Source: Prevotella sp.
GTDB taxonomy: Bacteria; Bacteroidota; Bacteroidia; Bacteroidales; Bacteroidaceae
Assembly (NCBI GenBank): GCA_017471245.1
Contig: JAFUVB010000093.1
Coordinates: 1 to 39,735, forward strand
Length of the DNA stretch: 39,735 nt
Reading direction: 5' to 3'
This document shows positions 17,219 through 26,425 of this stretch, in pieces. Below the pieces are notes generated by a model, which saw only the letters and a program-made list of their open reading frames with translations, searched no databases and was not told the DNA's origin. The first letter of the stretch is position 1. Each line of letters begins with the position of its first letter. The position numbers were made by a program, and so were the translations under genes.

Positions 17219-17226
17219 CAAAGGTA
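17219..17226 (-). promoter_or_regulatory. -7 box for the macroglobulin/plug gene
   Basis: On the minus strand this reads TACCTTTG, fitting TAnnTTTG. It lies 55 nt upstream of the ATG at 17164 and decides against starts further upstream. Confidence 0.65.
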
Positions 17227-17321
17227 CAAATTTCTTCCGTAATAACATTCTTTTTTAGCACCTAATTGATATAGTTAAGCAAAAAAACAGCAAAAGAACG
17301 AAAGAAATCGAAAAAAAACAT

Positions 17322-17329
17322 TATCTTTG
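17322..17329 (+). promoter_or_regulatory. -7 box for the glycosidase/corrinoid operon
   Basis: TATCTTTG is followed 32 nt later by the ATG at 17362. No other matching box was found in the gaps between the following genes up to 26341, so this is the likely main promoter of that gene group. Confidence 0.7.
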
Positions 17330-17361
17330 CAAACCAGAATGGGCAAATCAAAAACAAACCT

Positions 17362-19215
17362 ATGAGAAGATTATACATCACGATGGTGGCAATGGTGTGC
17401 TGCATGCAGATGATGGCGGGAGACATATTCGTTTCACCAAGCGGCAACGACGGCAACCCTGGGACGCGCGAGAAACCGCTCGCCACGCTGGAACAGGCTC
17501 TGCGGCAGGCACGCGAATGGCGACGACTGCAGCGAAAAGAGGTGGAAGGCGGCATACGTATCAACCTTGAGAGCGGCACTTACTTGCTTTCGCGCCCCAT
17601 CTTCATTCGTCCGGAAGACAGCGGCACGGAACTTTCGCCCACCATTATAAGAGGGGCGGCAGTATTGAGGGGCAGCATCAGGATTGAAAAATGGCAGCGC
17701 GGATGCAATGATGAGCGCGTGGCTCCTGCTTTGAGAGACAAGATTTGGACGGCAGAGGCTCCGATGGCGGGAAACAAGATTCTCTGGTTCAGACAGATGG
17801 ATCAGGGGCGCATGGCAACGCAGTTTGGAACGTTTTATGTAGAAAACGGCGGCAATGTAGCCATGCAGACACCGTCTGTGAAAATGGAGCGCATGCTGAA
17901 TTTCAACACGAATGAGAGAACGATCACCATACCTACGCCAAGACAAGACCTGAGCCGGGCAAACCAATTGGAGATGCTGGTGCATCAGCGATGGGCAACG
18001 GCGATACTGCGAGTGAAGAGCATGCGGGTGATGGGCGATTCCACTATCGTATCCTTCCACGAGCCGGAAAGCAAGATAGAGTTTGAGCATCCCTGGCCGC
18101 AACCTGTAATCAACGGTGAGAAAGGCAGTTCTTCGTACTGTCTGCAGAATGCATTGGAGCTGCTCGATGAACCGGGAGAATGGTATCAAGACTATCCTTC
18201 CGGGCGTGTTTATTATTATCCTTACGACGCTGAAATCCTGCAACTACAAGACAGCTTCTCAGCATGGTCATACGCGCCGGCGTTGAAGACCTTGGTGAAT
18301 ATCAGCGGAACGCCCGAGCGCCGCGTGCACCACATCCGTTTTGAGGGAGTGAATTTCATGGACGCAGCATGGACACGTCCGTCGGAACAAGGGCATGTCA
18401 CCCTGCAAGGAGGTTTTGCGATGATTGATGCCTATAAGCTGTTGGAACCCGGATTGCCCGAGAAGGCCGAGTTGGAGAACCAAGCCTGGATAGAGCGTCC
18501 GGATGCTGCGGTGAAGGTGAGCTATGCCGACGATATTGTTTTCGACGATTGTTTCTTCCGTCATCTTGCTGCCACAGGTCTTGATATGGAGAAAAGCGTG
18601 ACGCGTTCCGTCGTTCAGAACTGTTCGTTTCAGGAAATCGGCGGCACCGCCATCATGGTGGGTACATTCCCCGATCAAGGCTTTGAAACGCATGTTCCCT
18701 ATTCCCCGAAGCATGATGAGGACATCTGCGACATGGTTACGATCAGCAACAACGAGATACACCATTGCACAACTGAAGACTGGGGTGCTGTTGGCATCGC
18801 TGCAGGCTACGTGCGCAATATCCTGATACAGAATAACGAGGTGTCTGATCTTAACTATTCCGGCATTTGTGTGGGTTGGGGGTGGACAGCACTGGAAAGT
18901 GGCATGCGCAACAACCGTATTGAAGGTAACCATGTGTATTACTATGCCAAGCAGCTCTACGATGCCGGCGGTATCTATACGCTGAGTTATCAACCGAACT
19001 CTTTCATCCGAAACAATACCATTGAGGCTCCCGTAAAGGCTCCATACGCCACCAACGACCGCGCCTTCTGCATCTATTTCGATGAGGCTACCGATGGCTA
19101 TACGGTGGAAAACAACTGGATGCCTTTCGAGAGTTTCGGATATAACAAGCCCGGACTACACATGATCATACGAAATAATGGTCCTCAGGTGAAGGTGGGA
19201 AAGATAGAAGATTAG
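17362..19215 (+). CDS. Secreted right-handed parallel beta-helix protein, possible GH141-like glycosidase
   Basis: The 617-residue protein has a signal peptide (MRRLYITMVAMVCCMQMMAG). It opens with IFVSPSGNDGNPGTREKPLA, the usual start of a large group of beta-helix carbohydrate enzymes, and continues with LESGTYLLSRPIFI. Further hallmarks are NALELLDEPGEWYQD, GRVYYYP, and helix rungs such as VQNCSFQEIGGTAIMVG, ISNNEIHHCT and IQNNEVSDLNYSGICVGWGW. The pattern and length recall GH141 (alpha-fucosidase/xylanase) proteins, but the catalytic residues cannot be confirmed by eye, so only the beta-helix class is firm. It is the first gene after a clear promoter and 60 bp before the GH31 gene, which suggests joint attack on a plant polysaccharide fragment. 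Confidence 0.82.
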   Translation: MRRLYITMVAMVCCMQMMAGDIFVSPSGNDGNPGTREKPLATLEQALRQAREWRRLQRKEVEGGIRINLESGTYLLSRPIFIRPEDSGTELSPTIIRGAAVLRGSIRIEKWQRGCNDERVAPALRDKIWTAEAPMAGNKILWFRQMDQGRMATQFGTFYVENGGNVAMQTPSVKMERMLNFNTNERTITIPTPRQDLSRANQLEMLVHQRWATAILRVKSMRVMGDSTIVSFHEPESKIEFEHPWPQPVINGEKGSSSYCLQNALELLDEPGEWYQDYPSGRVYYYPYDAEILQLQDSFSAWSYAPALKTLVNISGTPERRVHHIRFEGVNFMDAAWTRPSEQGHVTLQGGFAMIDAYKLLEPGLPEKAELENQAWIERPDAAVKVSYADDIVFDDCFFRHLAATGLDMEKSVTRSVVQNCSFQEIGGTAIMVGTFPDQGFETHVPYSPKHDEDICDMVTISNNEIHHCTTEDWGAVGIAAGYVRNILIQNNEVSDLNYSGICVGWGWTALESGMRNNRIEGNHVYYYAKQLYDAGGIYTLSYQPNSFIRNNTIEAPVKAPYATNDRAFCIYFDEATDGYTVENNWMPFESFGYNKPGLHMIIRNNGPQVKVGKIED

Positions 19216-19275
19216 AAACTTCTTTCCTCTTGCTTTAAAAAAGAATAAGACATTATAAAAAACAAGAATTAAGAT

Positions 19276-21537
19276 ATGAAACCAACCAACTACCATCTGT
19301 TCGACTTCATGGACTTTGACCCGGAACTGAAACGGGAGGAGAGTCTCTGGAAGGCGGGTAGACCCAATGGCATCTATATGCGTGATGGCGACATTTGCGT
19401 AAACATTCCTTTTGTTAAACAAGTTCTGTCAAACGACATGGCTGAAGATCCAACCAGTGAAAATGAGGAATACACGCTTGTCATCAGATACTATGAGCCA
19501 AACATTATCAGGGTGTTCGTCGATTTCGAGCACCCGGGCAACACCTCTCCTGTTGAGGCTGACGAAATGCTTAAGTTTGCCAAGCAAATAAAGAAAAAAC
19601 CGCTGCAGCTTTTTGCTGAAACCGACACTCAAGGTAACTATTATGCCTCTACAGAAGATGGCATCAAGCGTATACACATTGTGCAGACAACACCTGATAT
19701 CGACTTTTGGAGCAACTTGCAGCCTGCCCCTCAGGAAACCGTAGACATACGTTTCTTCCCTGATGGAGAGCATGAAGTGAGACTGGCATCATACGATCAT
19801 TTCTCACCACCACGCTATGATGCATTGCCTGTTGCTTTTTGTAAGACAACCAGTAACAACAACCGTGCCACCCTTTCTTTTGAATGTAAGCCCGATGAAT
19901 GTTTCGTCGGTACGGGAGAGCGGTTCATGAAGATGGATCTGAGTGGTCAGACTTTCTTCCTGAAGAATCAAGACGGGCAAGGTGTGAACAATCGCCGTAC
20001 TTACAAGAACATTCCCTTCTACCTGTCAAGTCGTATGTACGGAACGTTCTATCACACCACGGCACACAGCAAACTGTCGCTTGCAGGGCATTCCACCCGC
20101 AGTGTGCAGTTCCTCAGCGATCAGGCAATGATTGATGCTTTTATCATCGGTGGAAACAGTGTGGAGGAGATTATCCGCGGTTACCGCAATCTTACCGGCT
20201 ATCCATCTATGCCTCCTTTGTGGAGTTTCGGCGTGTGGATGAGCCGCATGACCTATTTCTCAGCCGACGAAGTGAACAGTATCTGCGACCGCCTGCGACA
20301 GGAGCATTATCCGTGTGATGTGATTCATTTGGATACGGGTTGGTTTAAGACTGACTGGCTCTGCGAATGGAAATTCAATGATGAACGTTTCCCTGACCCA
20401 CCAGCATTCATCAAAGGGCTGAAAGACAAGGGATTCCGCGTATCGCTCTGGCAATTGCCTTACGTGGCTGAAGATGCGGAGCAGATAACCGAAGCCCGTG
20501 AAAACAACTATATCGGTCCGCTCACCAAGCAGCAGGCTTCTGAAGGCAGTAATTTCTCCGCCCTCGATTATGCTGGTACCATTGACTTCACCTACGATAA
20601 GGCTACCGAATGGTATAAAGGATTGCTCAGACGTCTCTTGGAGATGGGTGTGGCTTGTATCAAGACCGATTTTGGTGAGAACATCCACATGGATGCGAAA
20701 TACAAGAACATGTCGCCCGAACTGCTGAACAACCTCTATGCATTGCTCTATCAGAAGGCAGCCTATGAGGTGACGAAGGAAGTGACAGGCGACGGCATCG
20801 TATGGGCACGTGCTGCATGGGCTGGCTGCCAGCGTTATCCCTTGCATTGGGGTGGCGACAGCTGTTCGTCATGGGATGGCTTGGCGGGTTCGTTGAAGGG
20901 CGGATTGCATTTCGGACTGTCTGGATTTGCTTTCTGGAGCCACGATGTGCCGGGGTTCCACACGTTGCCCAATTTCATGAACGGTATCGTGAAGGATGAT
21001 GTGTATGTGAGATGGACGCAGTTTGGCGTGTTCTCTTCCCACATCCGCTATCATGGCACCAATAAGCGCGAGCCGTGGCACTATCCCAACATTGCACCGA
21101 TTGTGAAGAAGTGGTGGAACCTGCGCTATGCCTTAATACCTTATATCCTGCAAGAGAGTATGATTGCGTGTGAGACAGGATACTCCCTTCTGCAGGCATT
21201 GGTGTTCCATCACCACGAAGACAAGGTGTGTTGGCATATCGACGATGAGTATTATTTCGGCAACGACTTCTTGGTGGCTCCCGTGATGAACAGTGAGAAC
21301 CGTCGCGAAGTCTATCTGCCCGAAGGTTCGTGGGTGGACTTCTTCACTGGCAAGTGTTATGAAGGCAGGCAATGGCTACAGCTTGAGAACATTCCATTAG
21401 AGAAGATGCCTGTCTTTGTGCGTGATGGCGCAGAGATTCCCATGTATCCGGAACATGTGGAGTGTACAGATGAAATGGATATGAACAAGGTGGTAACAGT
21501 GAAAATCAACCGTGCATTTACTGGCTATCAGCTCTGA
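19276..21537 (+). CDS. GH31 family alpha-xylosidase-like glycoside hydrolase
   Basis: The 753-residue protein has no signal peptide and so is probably cytoplasmic. The (beta/alpha)8 core shows MPPLWSFGVWMSRMTYFS, DVIHLDTGWF and the nucleophile motif IKTDFGE (D465). A further acid/base motif is WGGDSCSSWDGL (D528), followed by GLHFGLSGFAFWSHDVPGF. Length and order match YicI-type alpha-xylosidases, with the N-terminal beta domain at about 1-300 and C-terminal beta domains after about 640. It would remove alpha-linked xylose, or a modified xylose, from imported oligosaccharides. It follows the beta-helix gene by 60 bp and precedes the methyltransferase fusion by 27 bp, so co-transcription is likely. 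Exact sugar specificity cannot be read from sequence. Confidence 0.92.
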   Translation: MKPTNYHLFDFMDFDPELKREESLWKAGRPNGIYMRDGDICVNIPFVKQVLSNDMAEDPTSENEEYTLVIRYYEPNIIRVFVDFEHPGNTSPVEADEMLKFAKQIKKKPLQLFAETDTQGNYYASTEDGIKRIHIVQTTPDIDFWSNLQPAPQETVDIRFFPDGEHEVRLASYDHFSPPRYDALPVAFCKTTSNNNRATLSFECKPDECFVGTGERFMKMDLSGQTFFLKNQDGQGVNNRRTYKNIPFYLSSRMYGTFYHTTAHSKLSLAGHSTRSVQFLSDQAMIDAFIIGGNSVEEIIRGYRNLTGYPSMPPLWSFGVWMSRMTYFSADEVNSICDRLRQEHYPCDVIHLDTGWFKTDWLCEWKFNDERFPDPPAFIKGLKDKGFRVSLWQLPYVAEDAEQITEARENNYIGPLTKQQASEGSNFSALDYAGTIDFTYDKATEWYKGLLRRLLEMGVACIKTDFGENIHMDAKYKNMSPELLNNLYALLYQKAAYEVTKEVTGDGIVWARAAWAGCQRYPLHWGGDSCSSWDGLAGSLKGGLHFGLSGFAFWSHDVPGFHTLPNFMNGIVKDDVYVRWTQFGVFSSHIRYHGTNKREPWHYPNIAPIVKKWWNLRYALIPYILQESMIACETGYSLLQALVFHHHEDKVCWHIDDEYYFGNDFLVAPVMNSENRREVYLPEGSWVDFFTGKCYEGRQWLQLENIPLEKMPVFVRDGAEIPMYPEHVECTDEMDMNKVVTVKINRAFTGYQL

Positions 21538-21564
21538 ATATGATTTACTAAAACTTATATAATA

Positions 21565-24500
21565 ATGATGAACACGTGGAAACCAAATTTAGAGGAAACC
21601 AAGAAAAGATACATCAATTGGTGGAATCATAAGGGTATTATATTGAATATGTGGGAGCACTTTCAGGAAGGTGTATCCCCACATGCAGATATCCAGATGC
21701 CAAAGGCACCCAAGGACTTGAACCAGAAATGGTTTGACCCTCAATGGCGTGCCGACTACTTAGACTGGTATGTGGCTCATTCATCACTGATGGCCGACAT
21801 GCTGCCCGTTGCCAACACACAACTGGGACCAGGCTCTTTGGCTGCCATTCTCGGTGGTGTGTTCGAAGGTGGTGAAGATACGATATGGATTCACCCCGAC
21901 CCGAATTATTCTGATGAAATCAAGTTCAACCCCAACCATCCCAACTACCTGCTTCACAAAGAACTGCTCAAGGCTTGTAAGAAGAAAGCTCAAGGACACT
22001 ATTATGTGGGTATGCCCGACCTGATGGAGGGAATGGATGTGCTGGCTGCCATCAAGGGAACAGACAAAGTGTTGCTCGACACGGTGATGCAGCCCGAGGT
22101 GCTTGAACATCAGATGCAGCAGATAAACGACATCTATTTTCAGGTGTTCGATGAGTTGTATGACATCATCCGCGAAGGTGACGAAATGGCATTCTGCTAT
22201 TTCTCATCATGGGCACCGGGTAAGATGTCGAAGCTGCAGAGTGATATATCAACGATGATCAGTGTAGACGATTATCACCGCTTTGTTCAACCGTTCATCC
22301 GCGAGCAATGTCAGAAGATTGACTATACACTCTATCATCTTGACGGTGTGGGAGCCATGCACCATCTTCCTGCCTTGCTGGAGATTGAAGAACTGAACGC
22401 TATTCAGTGGACGCCTGGTGTGGGTGAGCCGCAGGGCGGTAGTCCGAAATGGTATGACCTTTACAAGAAGATACTCGCTGGTGGAAAGAGCATTATGGCT
22501 TGTTGGGTTACTCTTGACGAGCTGAAACCACTGCTTGATAATATCGGTGGTGATGGCGTTCATATCGAAATGGACTTCCACAACGAGCGCGAAGTGGAAC
22601 AGGCAATGCGCATCATAGAGGAATACCAGAGCGAAGGCGAGGTTGAACGCGAAGTGGAAGATATCATACGCATCACGGAGAATGCCATGAGGCAAGATGC
22701 AGAGCAATCCGTGCAGGATAAAGAAACAGACCGCGAGGTGATGAGCATCATCCAGCGCGTGGAGGAAGACAGCCACATGCACGGAGGAAAATGTCCTTGT
22801 GGGATTGATCATGAGGTGAGAGGTGAGAAATTAGAGGTGAGAGGTGAGAAGTCAGAGGTGAGAGGTGAGGAGTCAGAAGTTAGAGGCGAGAAGTTAGAGG
22901 TTAGAGGTGAGAGTGTTGAAAGGGATTTGGAGGAATCCGCTCGCCGCCGTATCCTCATTCTCGATGGTGCCATGGGAACGATGATTCAGCAGTATCAGCT
23001 GACAGAAGAACATTTCCGCGGTAGGCGCTTTGCCCATCATGACAAGACTTTGCGGGGATGCAACGACCTGCTATCGCTTACATGTCCGTATATAGTCAGC
23101 GATACCCATCGCAGATATTTAGAAGCCGGAGCCGACATCATTGAGACGAATACGTTTAATGCCCAGCGGATATCAATGGGCGACTACGGCTTGCAGGACT
23201 ATTGCCGTGAAATCAACCTGGCTGCTTGCACACTCGCACGCGCCGTTGCTGACGAATACACGGCGAAGACACCCGAAAAGCCACGTTATGTGCTTGGTTC
23301 TGTGGGACCGACAAGCAAGACCTGTTCCATGACAACAGGCGGCAACGAGGCATTTGATGAGGCGATACTGCGCGCTGCCTATGCCGAACAAATAGAAGCA
23401 CTCATCGATGGCGGAGTAGATGGTATCCTGATTGAAACCATCTTCGATATCAAGAATGCACAGGTTGCTATAGATGCAGCTGAGGCTGTCATGAAAAAGA
23501 AACATACGGAACTCCCCATCCTGCTGAGTTTCTCCATTGCCACCGCCGACGGACATAACATGTTGGGGCAGTCGATTCACGAATTCCTCAATACCTTGAA
23601 AGGAAAGAGAATCTTCTCTGTGGGTATTAACTGCCTGAGCGATGTAAATCAGATGTTACCGTTTATCCTCGATGTCTGTAGCACGCAGGATTTCCGTTTC
23701 TCGCTGTATCCCAATGCGGGAATGCCCGATGGCAACGGAAAATATCACAAAACCGCCAGTTCTCTGCAAGCCGAACTATGGCCATTGATGGATGCCCATT
23801 TGCTGAATATCGTTGGCGGATGCTGTGGCACTACGCCAGAGCATATTCAGAAACTGGCACAACTGGTGGAGCCGGCTTCAGGATTGTTTGTCAGTCCGAG
23901 AATCCCCGGCAAACAAACGGGAATTCAGATAACGGTGGCCCGTGAAGACGGTGCCGAACCAGTAAACGAAGAGCGTGAAGCCGACAGTTCTGAGGTTCCT
24001 GCAGTTCCGCCATCACCAGCTCCGACATCCGTCGATGATGTTCTCCACCGTATCTTCGATGCCATTCTCAACGGAAAATCGGATGAGGCGGCAGCAGCTA
24101 CGCGCGATGCCATCGCACAAAACATTCCTCCACAGGACATCATTAACAGCCAGATGATTCGCGCCATGGGCGAAGTGGGGCAGCGCTTCCAAGACGGAAA
24201 GGCGTTTGTTCCTCAGTTGCTGATGGCAGGACGCGCCATGAAGGCTGCTTTGGAATTGTTGAAACCCATGTTGGCTGGCTCTGCCTCCACCACACTTGGC
24301 AAAGTGGTTATCGGTACGGTGAAAGGCGACTTGCACGACATTGGCAAGAACCTTGTGGCATCAATGCTCGAAGGCTGTGGTTTTGAAGTGGTGAACATCG
24401 GTATCGATGTGTCGGCAGACAAGTTCATAGAGGAAGTAAAGAAGAACGAACCGGATATTCTGTGTATGAGCGCACTGCTCACCACCACAATGGGCTACAT

Positions 24501-24672
24501 GAAAGAGGTGATTGATGCCTTGGAATCTGCTGGTATTCGCGACAAGGTGAAAGTGATGGTGGGCGGAGCTCCTGTCACTCAAGGCTTTGCCGATGAGATT
24601 GGTGCCGACGGATACAGCGACAATGCCAATTCTGCTGTTGCCGTTGCCAAGCAGCTGCTCGGTAAACTGTAG
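21565..24672 (+). CDS. Three-part corrinoid methyltransferase fusion: UroD-fold domain, homocysteine methyltransferase, B12-binding domain
   Basis: The protein has 1035 residues. Residues of about 1 to 355 have the uroporphyrinogen decarboxylase fold shared with MtaA/CmuA methyltransferases, but carry HLD (258-260) where MtaA has HxC, so it is not obviously a thiol methylase. Residues 356-416 are an acidic linker ending in GGKCPCG (C410, C412). Residues 417-451 are five EVRGEKL-like heptads encoded by a DNA repeat. Residues 460-765 form a MetH-type homocysteine methyltransferase (LDGAMGT at 466; zinc cysteines C690, C753, C754). Residues 823-905 are the helical cap, and 906-1035 bind cobalamin (DLHDIG, H924). 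Inferred function: the first domain methylates the corrinoid from a substrate and the second passes the methyl to homocysteine. No SAM activation domain is attached, but one is encoded at 27597. Confidence 0.92.
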   Translation: MMNTWKPNLEETKKRYINWWNHKGIILNMWEHFQEGVSPHADIQMPKAPKDLNQKWFDPQWRADYLDWYVAHSSLMADMLPVANTQLGPGSLAAILGGVFEGGEDTIWIHPDPNYSDEIKFNPNHPNYLLHKELLKACKKKAQGHYYVGMPDLMEGMDVLAAIKGTDKVLLDTVMQPEVLEHQMQQINDIYFQVFDELYDIIREGDEMAFCYFSSWAPGKMSKLQSDISTMISVDDYHRFVQPFIREQCQKIDYTLYHLDGVGAMHHLPALLEIEELNAIQWTPGVGEPQGGSPKWYDLYKKILAGGKSIMACWVTLDELKPLLDNIGGDGVHIEMDFHNEREVEQAMRIIEEYQSEGEVEREVEDIIRITENAMRQDAEQSVQDKETDREVMSIIQRVEEDSHMHGGKCPCGIDHEVRGEKLEVRGEKSEVRGEESEVRGEKLEVRGESVERDLEESARRRILILDGAMGTMIQQYQLTEEHFRGRRFAHHDKTLRGCNDLLSLTCPYIVSDTHRRYLEAGADIIETNTFNAQRISMGDYGLQDYCREINLAACTLARAVADEYTAKTPEKPRYVLGSVGPTSKTCSMTTGGNEAFDEAILRAAYAEQIEALIDGGVDGILIETIFDIKNAQVAIDAAEAVMKKKHTELPILLSFSIATADGHNMLGQSIHEFLNTLKGKRIFSVGINCLSDVNQMLPFILDVCSTQDFRFSLYPNAGMPDGNGKYHKTASSLQAELWPLMDAHLLNIVGGCCGTTPEHIQKLAQLVEPASGLFVSPRIPGKQTGIQITVAREDGAEPVNEEREADSSEVPAVPPSPAPTSVDDVLHRIFDAILNGKSDEAAAATRDAIAQNIPPQDIINSQMIRAMGEVGQRFQDGKAFVPQLLMAGRAMKAALELLKPMLAGSASTTLGKVVIGTVKGDLHDIGKNLVASMLEGCGFEVVNIGIDVSADKFIEEVKKNEPDILCMSALLTTTMGYMKEVIDALESAGIRDKVKVMVGGAPVTQGFADEIGADGYSDNANSAVAVAKQLLGKL
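22813..22917 (+). repeat. Repeat C inside the methyltransferase gene (five 21-bp units)
   Basis: Five consecutive units of 21 bp of the form GAGGTGAGAGGTGAGAARTYA encode five seven-residue repeats (EVRGEKL, EVRGEKS, EVRGEES, EVRGEKL, EVRGESV). The same sequence in reverse complement fills 32673-32858 and part of 37008-37083. The unit length divisible by three preserves the frame. It joins two protein parts that are separate proteins in many other organisms. Confidence 0.9.
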
Positions 24673-24769
24673 GTGAAACGAAAAAGATATATAATGTATC
24701 AGGATCGTCAATCACAGTCACTGAATATGAATAGCAACATTATCAATATCAAATAAAACTATAAAACCT

Positions 24770-26341
24770 ATGCAAGCAAAATTCTTAGGAACACTCGACT
24801 GGACAATTCTCGTTGCCTATTTCCTTATATTATTAGCAATCGGGGTATGGGCAAGCACCAAGCGCAAGAAAGGCAGCAGTCTTTTCTTGGCAGAACATTC
24901 TCTGAGATGGCACCATATCGGTTTTTCGATGTGGGGAACCAACGTGGGACCTTCGATGCTGATAGCTTCAGCCAGTGCGGGATTCACCACAGGTATCGTT
25001 TCTGGTAACTATGCCTGGTATGCCTTCGTGTTCATTTTCCTCTTGGCTTTCGTCTTCGCACCTCGCTATTTAGGAAGCAATGTGAACACGTTGCCCGAAT
25101 TCATGGGACTGCGATTCGGTCAGCAGACGCGAAACATCCTTGCGTGGTATACCATTGTCACCGTTTTGATTTCCTGGCTTGCGCTCACGCTCTTTGCCGG
25201 AGGTATTCTCATTCGCCAGATTTTCGACATTCCCATGTGGGCATCGGCACTCATCCTGCTTGCCATCTCGGCATTCTTCACCATGCTGGGTGGACTCAAG
25301 GCAGTTGCTTATACCAACGTTTATCAGATGGTGCTGCTCATTATTGTCAGTGCCACGCTCACCATTGTGGGACTTGTCAAAGTGGGAGGCGTGGGCAATC
25401 TCTATGATGCCGTGCCTCACGGTTTCTGGAATTTATTCCAGCCTAATGACGATCCGGCATTCCCGTGGCTGCCCATTCTGCTTGGCTATCCCATCATGGG
25501 TGTGTGGTTCTGGTGCACAGACCAAAGTATGGTGCAGCCAGTGCTGGCGGCAAAGAGTCTCAACGAAGGTCAGAAAGGAGCCAATTTCACAGGTTGGCTG
25601 AAGATTCTGGATGTTCCTCTGTATATTCTTCCCGGTGTGTTGTGCCTTGCTTTGTACCCGTCGTTGCAGAATCCTGATGAGGCTTACATGACGATGGTCA
25701 CCAATTTGTTCCCTGTGGGCATGGTGGGACTGGTGCTTGCCGTGCTTACTGCAGCCCTTGTGAGCACCATCGGTTCAGCGCTTAATGCACTGAGCACCGT
25801 GTTCACCATGGATATCTACGTGAAGAAATATAATCCGAAAGCCAGTCAGCCGGAGATTATCCGCATGGGACAGTATGTAACTGTTGTTGGAGCCGTTATC
25901 TCAGTGTTGATATGCATTGCTATCGACAGCATCAAAGGGCTCAATCTGTTCAACGTTTTCCAGTCGGTGCTGGGGTTCATTGCCCCGCCGATGGCTGCTG
26001 TTTTCCTCTTCGGGGTGTTCTGGAAGCGCACCACAAGCCGTGCTGCCAATATGGCTTTGACGCTTGGAACGGTATTCTCGATAGGTGTTGGAATCCTTTA
26101 TCTGTGGGTTCTTCCTGCTGAGAAATACACATTCTGGCCTCACTTCATGATGTTGTCATTCTATATCTTCATCATCATCAGTATGGCGATGATTATCGTT
26201 TCTCTGCTTGACAAGACGCCACAGCAGGCCACCATGATGAAAAAACTCGCTGACAAGCCGACGATTGGTGTGAAGATAGGATGGGCAATGCTGATTATCG
26301 TGATGATTTGCCTGTACATCTTCTTCAACGGACATGTATGA
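24770..26341 (+). CDS. Sodium:solute symporter (SSS/SLC5 family), sugar-type
   Basis: The 523-residue inner-membrane protein has about 13-14 hydrophobic helices beginning LDWTILVAYFLILLAIGVWAS. The segment GVWFWCTDQSMVQPVLAAKS is the signature of the sugar-transporting SLC5/SGLT branch rather than proline or pantothenate carriers. SALNALSTVFTMDIY fits the conserved SSS sodium-site helix. It would import a sugar or cyclitol with sodium. It follows the methyltransferase fusion by 97 bp on the same strand, with no promoter box between, so the imported compound is a good candidate for the substrate of the GH31 enzyme or its products, or of the methyltransferase. The exact sugar is not predictable. 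Confidence 0.93.
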   Translation: MQAKFLGTLDWTILVAYFLILLAIGVWASTKRKKGSSLFLAEHSLRWHHIGFSMWGTNVGPSMLIASASAGFTTGIVSGNYAWYAFVFIFLLAFVFAPRYLGSNVNTLPEFMGLRFGQQTRNILAWYTIVTVLISWLALTLFAGGILIRQIFDIPMWASALILLAISAFFTMLGGLKAVAYTNVYQMVLLIIVSATLTIVGLVKVGGVGNLYDAVPHGFWNLFQPNDDPAFPWLPILLGYPIMGVWFWCTDQSMVQPVLAAKSLNEGQKGANFTGWLKILDVPLYILPGVLCLALYPSLQNPDEAYMTMVTNLFPVGMVGLVLAVLTAALVSTIGSALNALSTVFTMDIYVKKYNPKASQPEIIRMGQYVTVVGAVISVLICIAIDSIKGLNLFNVFQSVLGFIAPPMAAVFLFGVFWKRTTSRAANMALTLGTVFSIGVGILYLWVLPAEKYTFWPHFMMLSFYIFIIISMAMIIVSLLDKTPQQATMMKKLADKPTIGVKIGWAMLIIVMICLYIFFNGHV

Positions 26342-26425
26342 TGTCGCGCCGGAAGGCACCGGCATCTGCATGTTCTAAGTTAATGGACACAATTATCTAA
26401 TATCAATAGTTAATCATCAGGGAAT

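Noticed and set aside
17165-17248. N-terminal extension of the macroglobulin/plug protein
   Set aside because: The only promoter box (17219-17226) lies inside it, and the start at 17164 gives a clean signal peptide.
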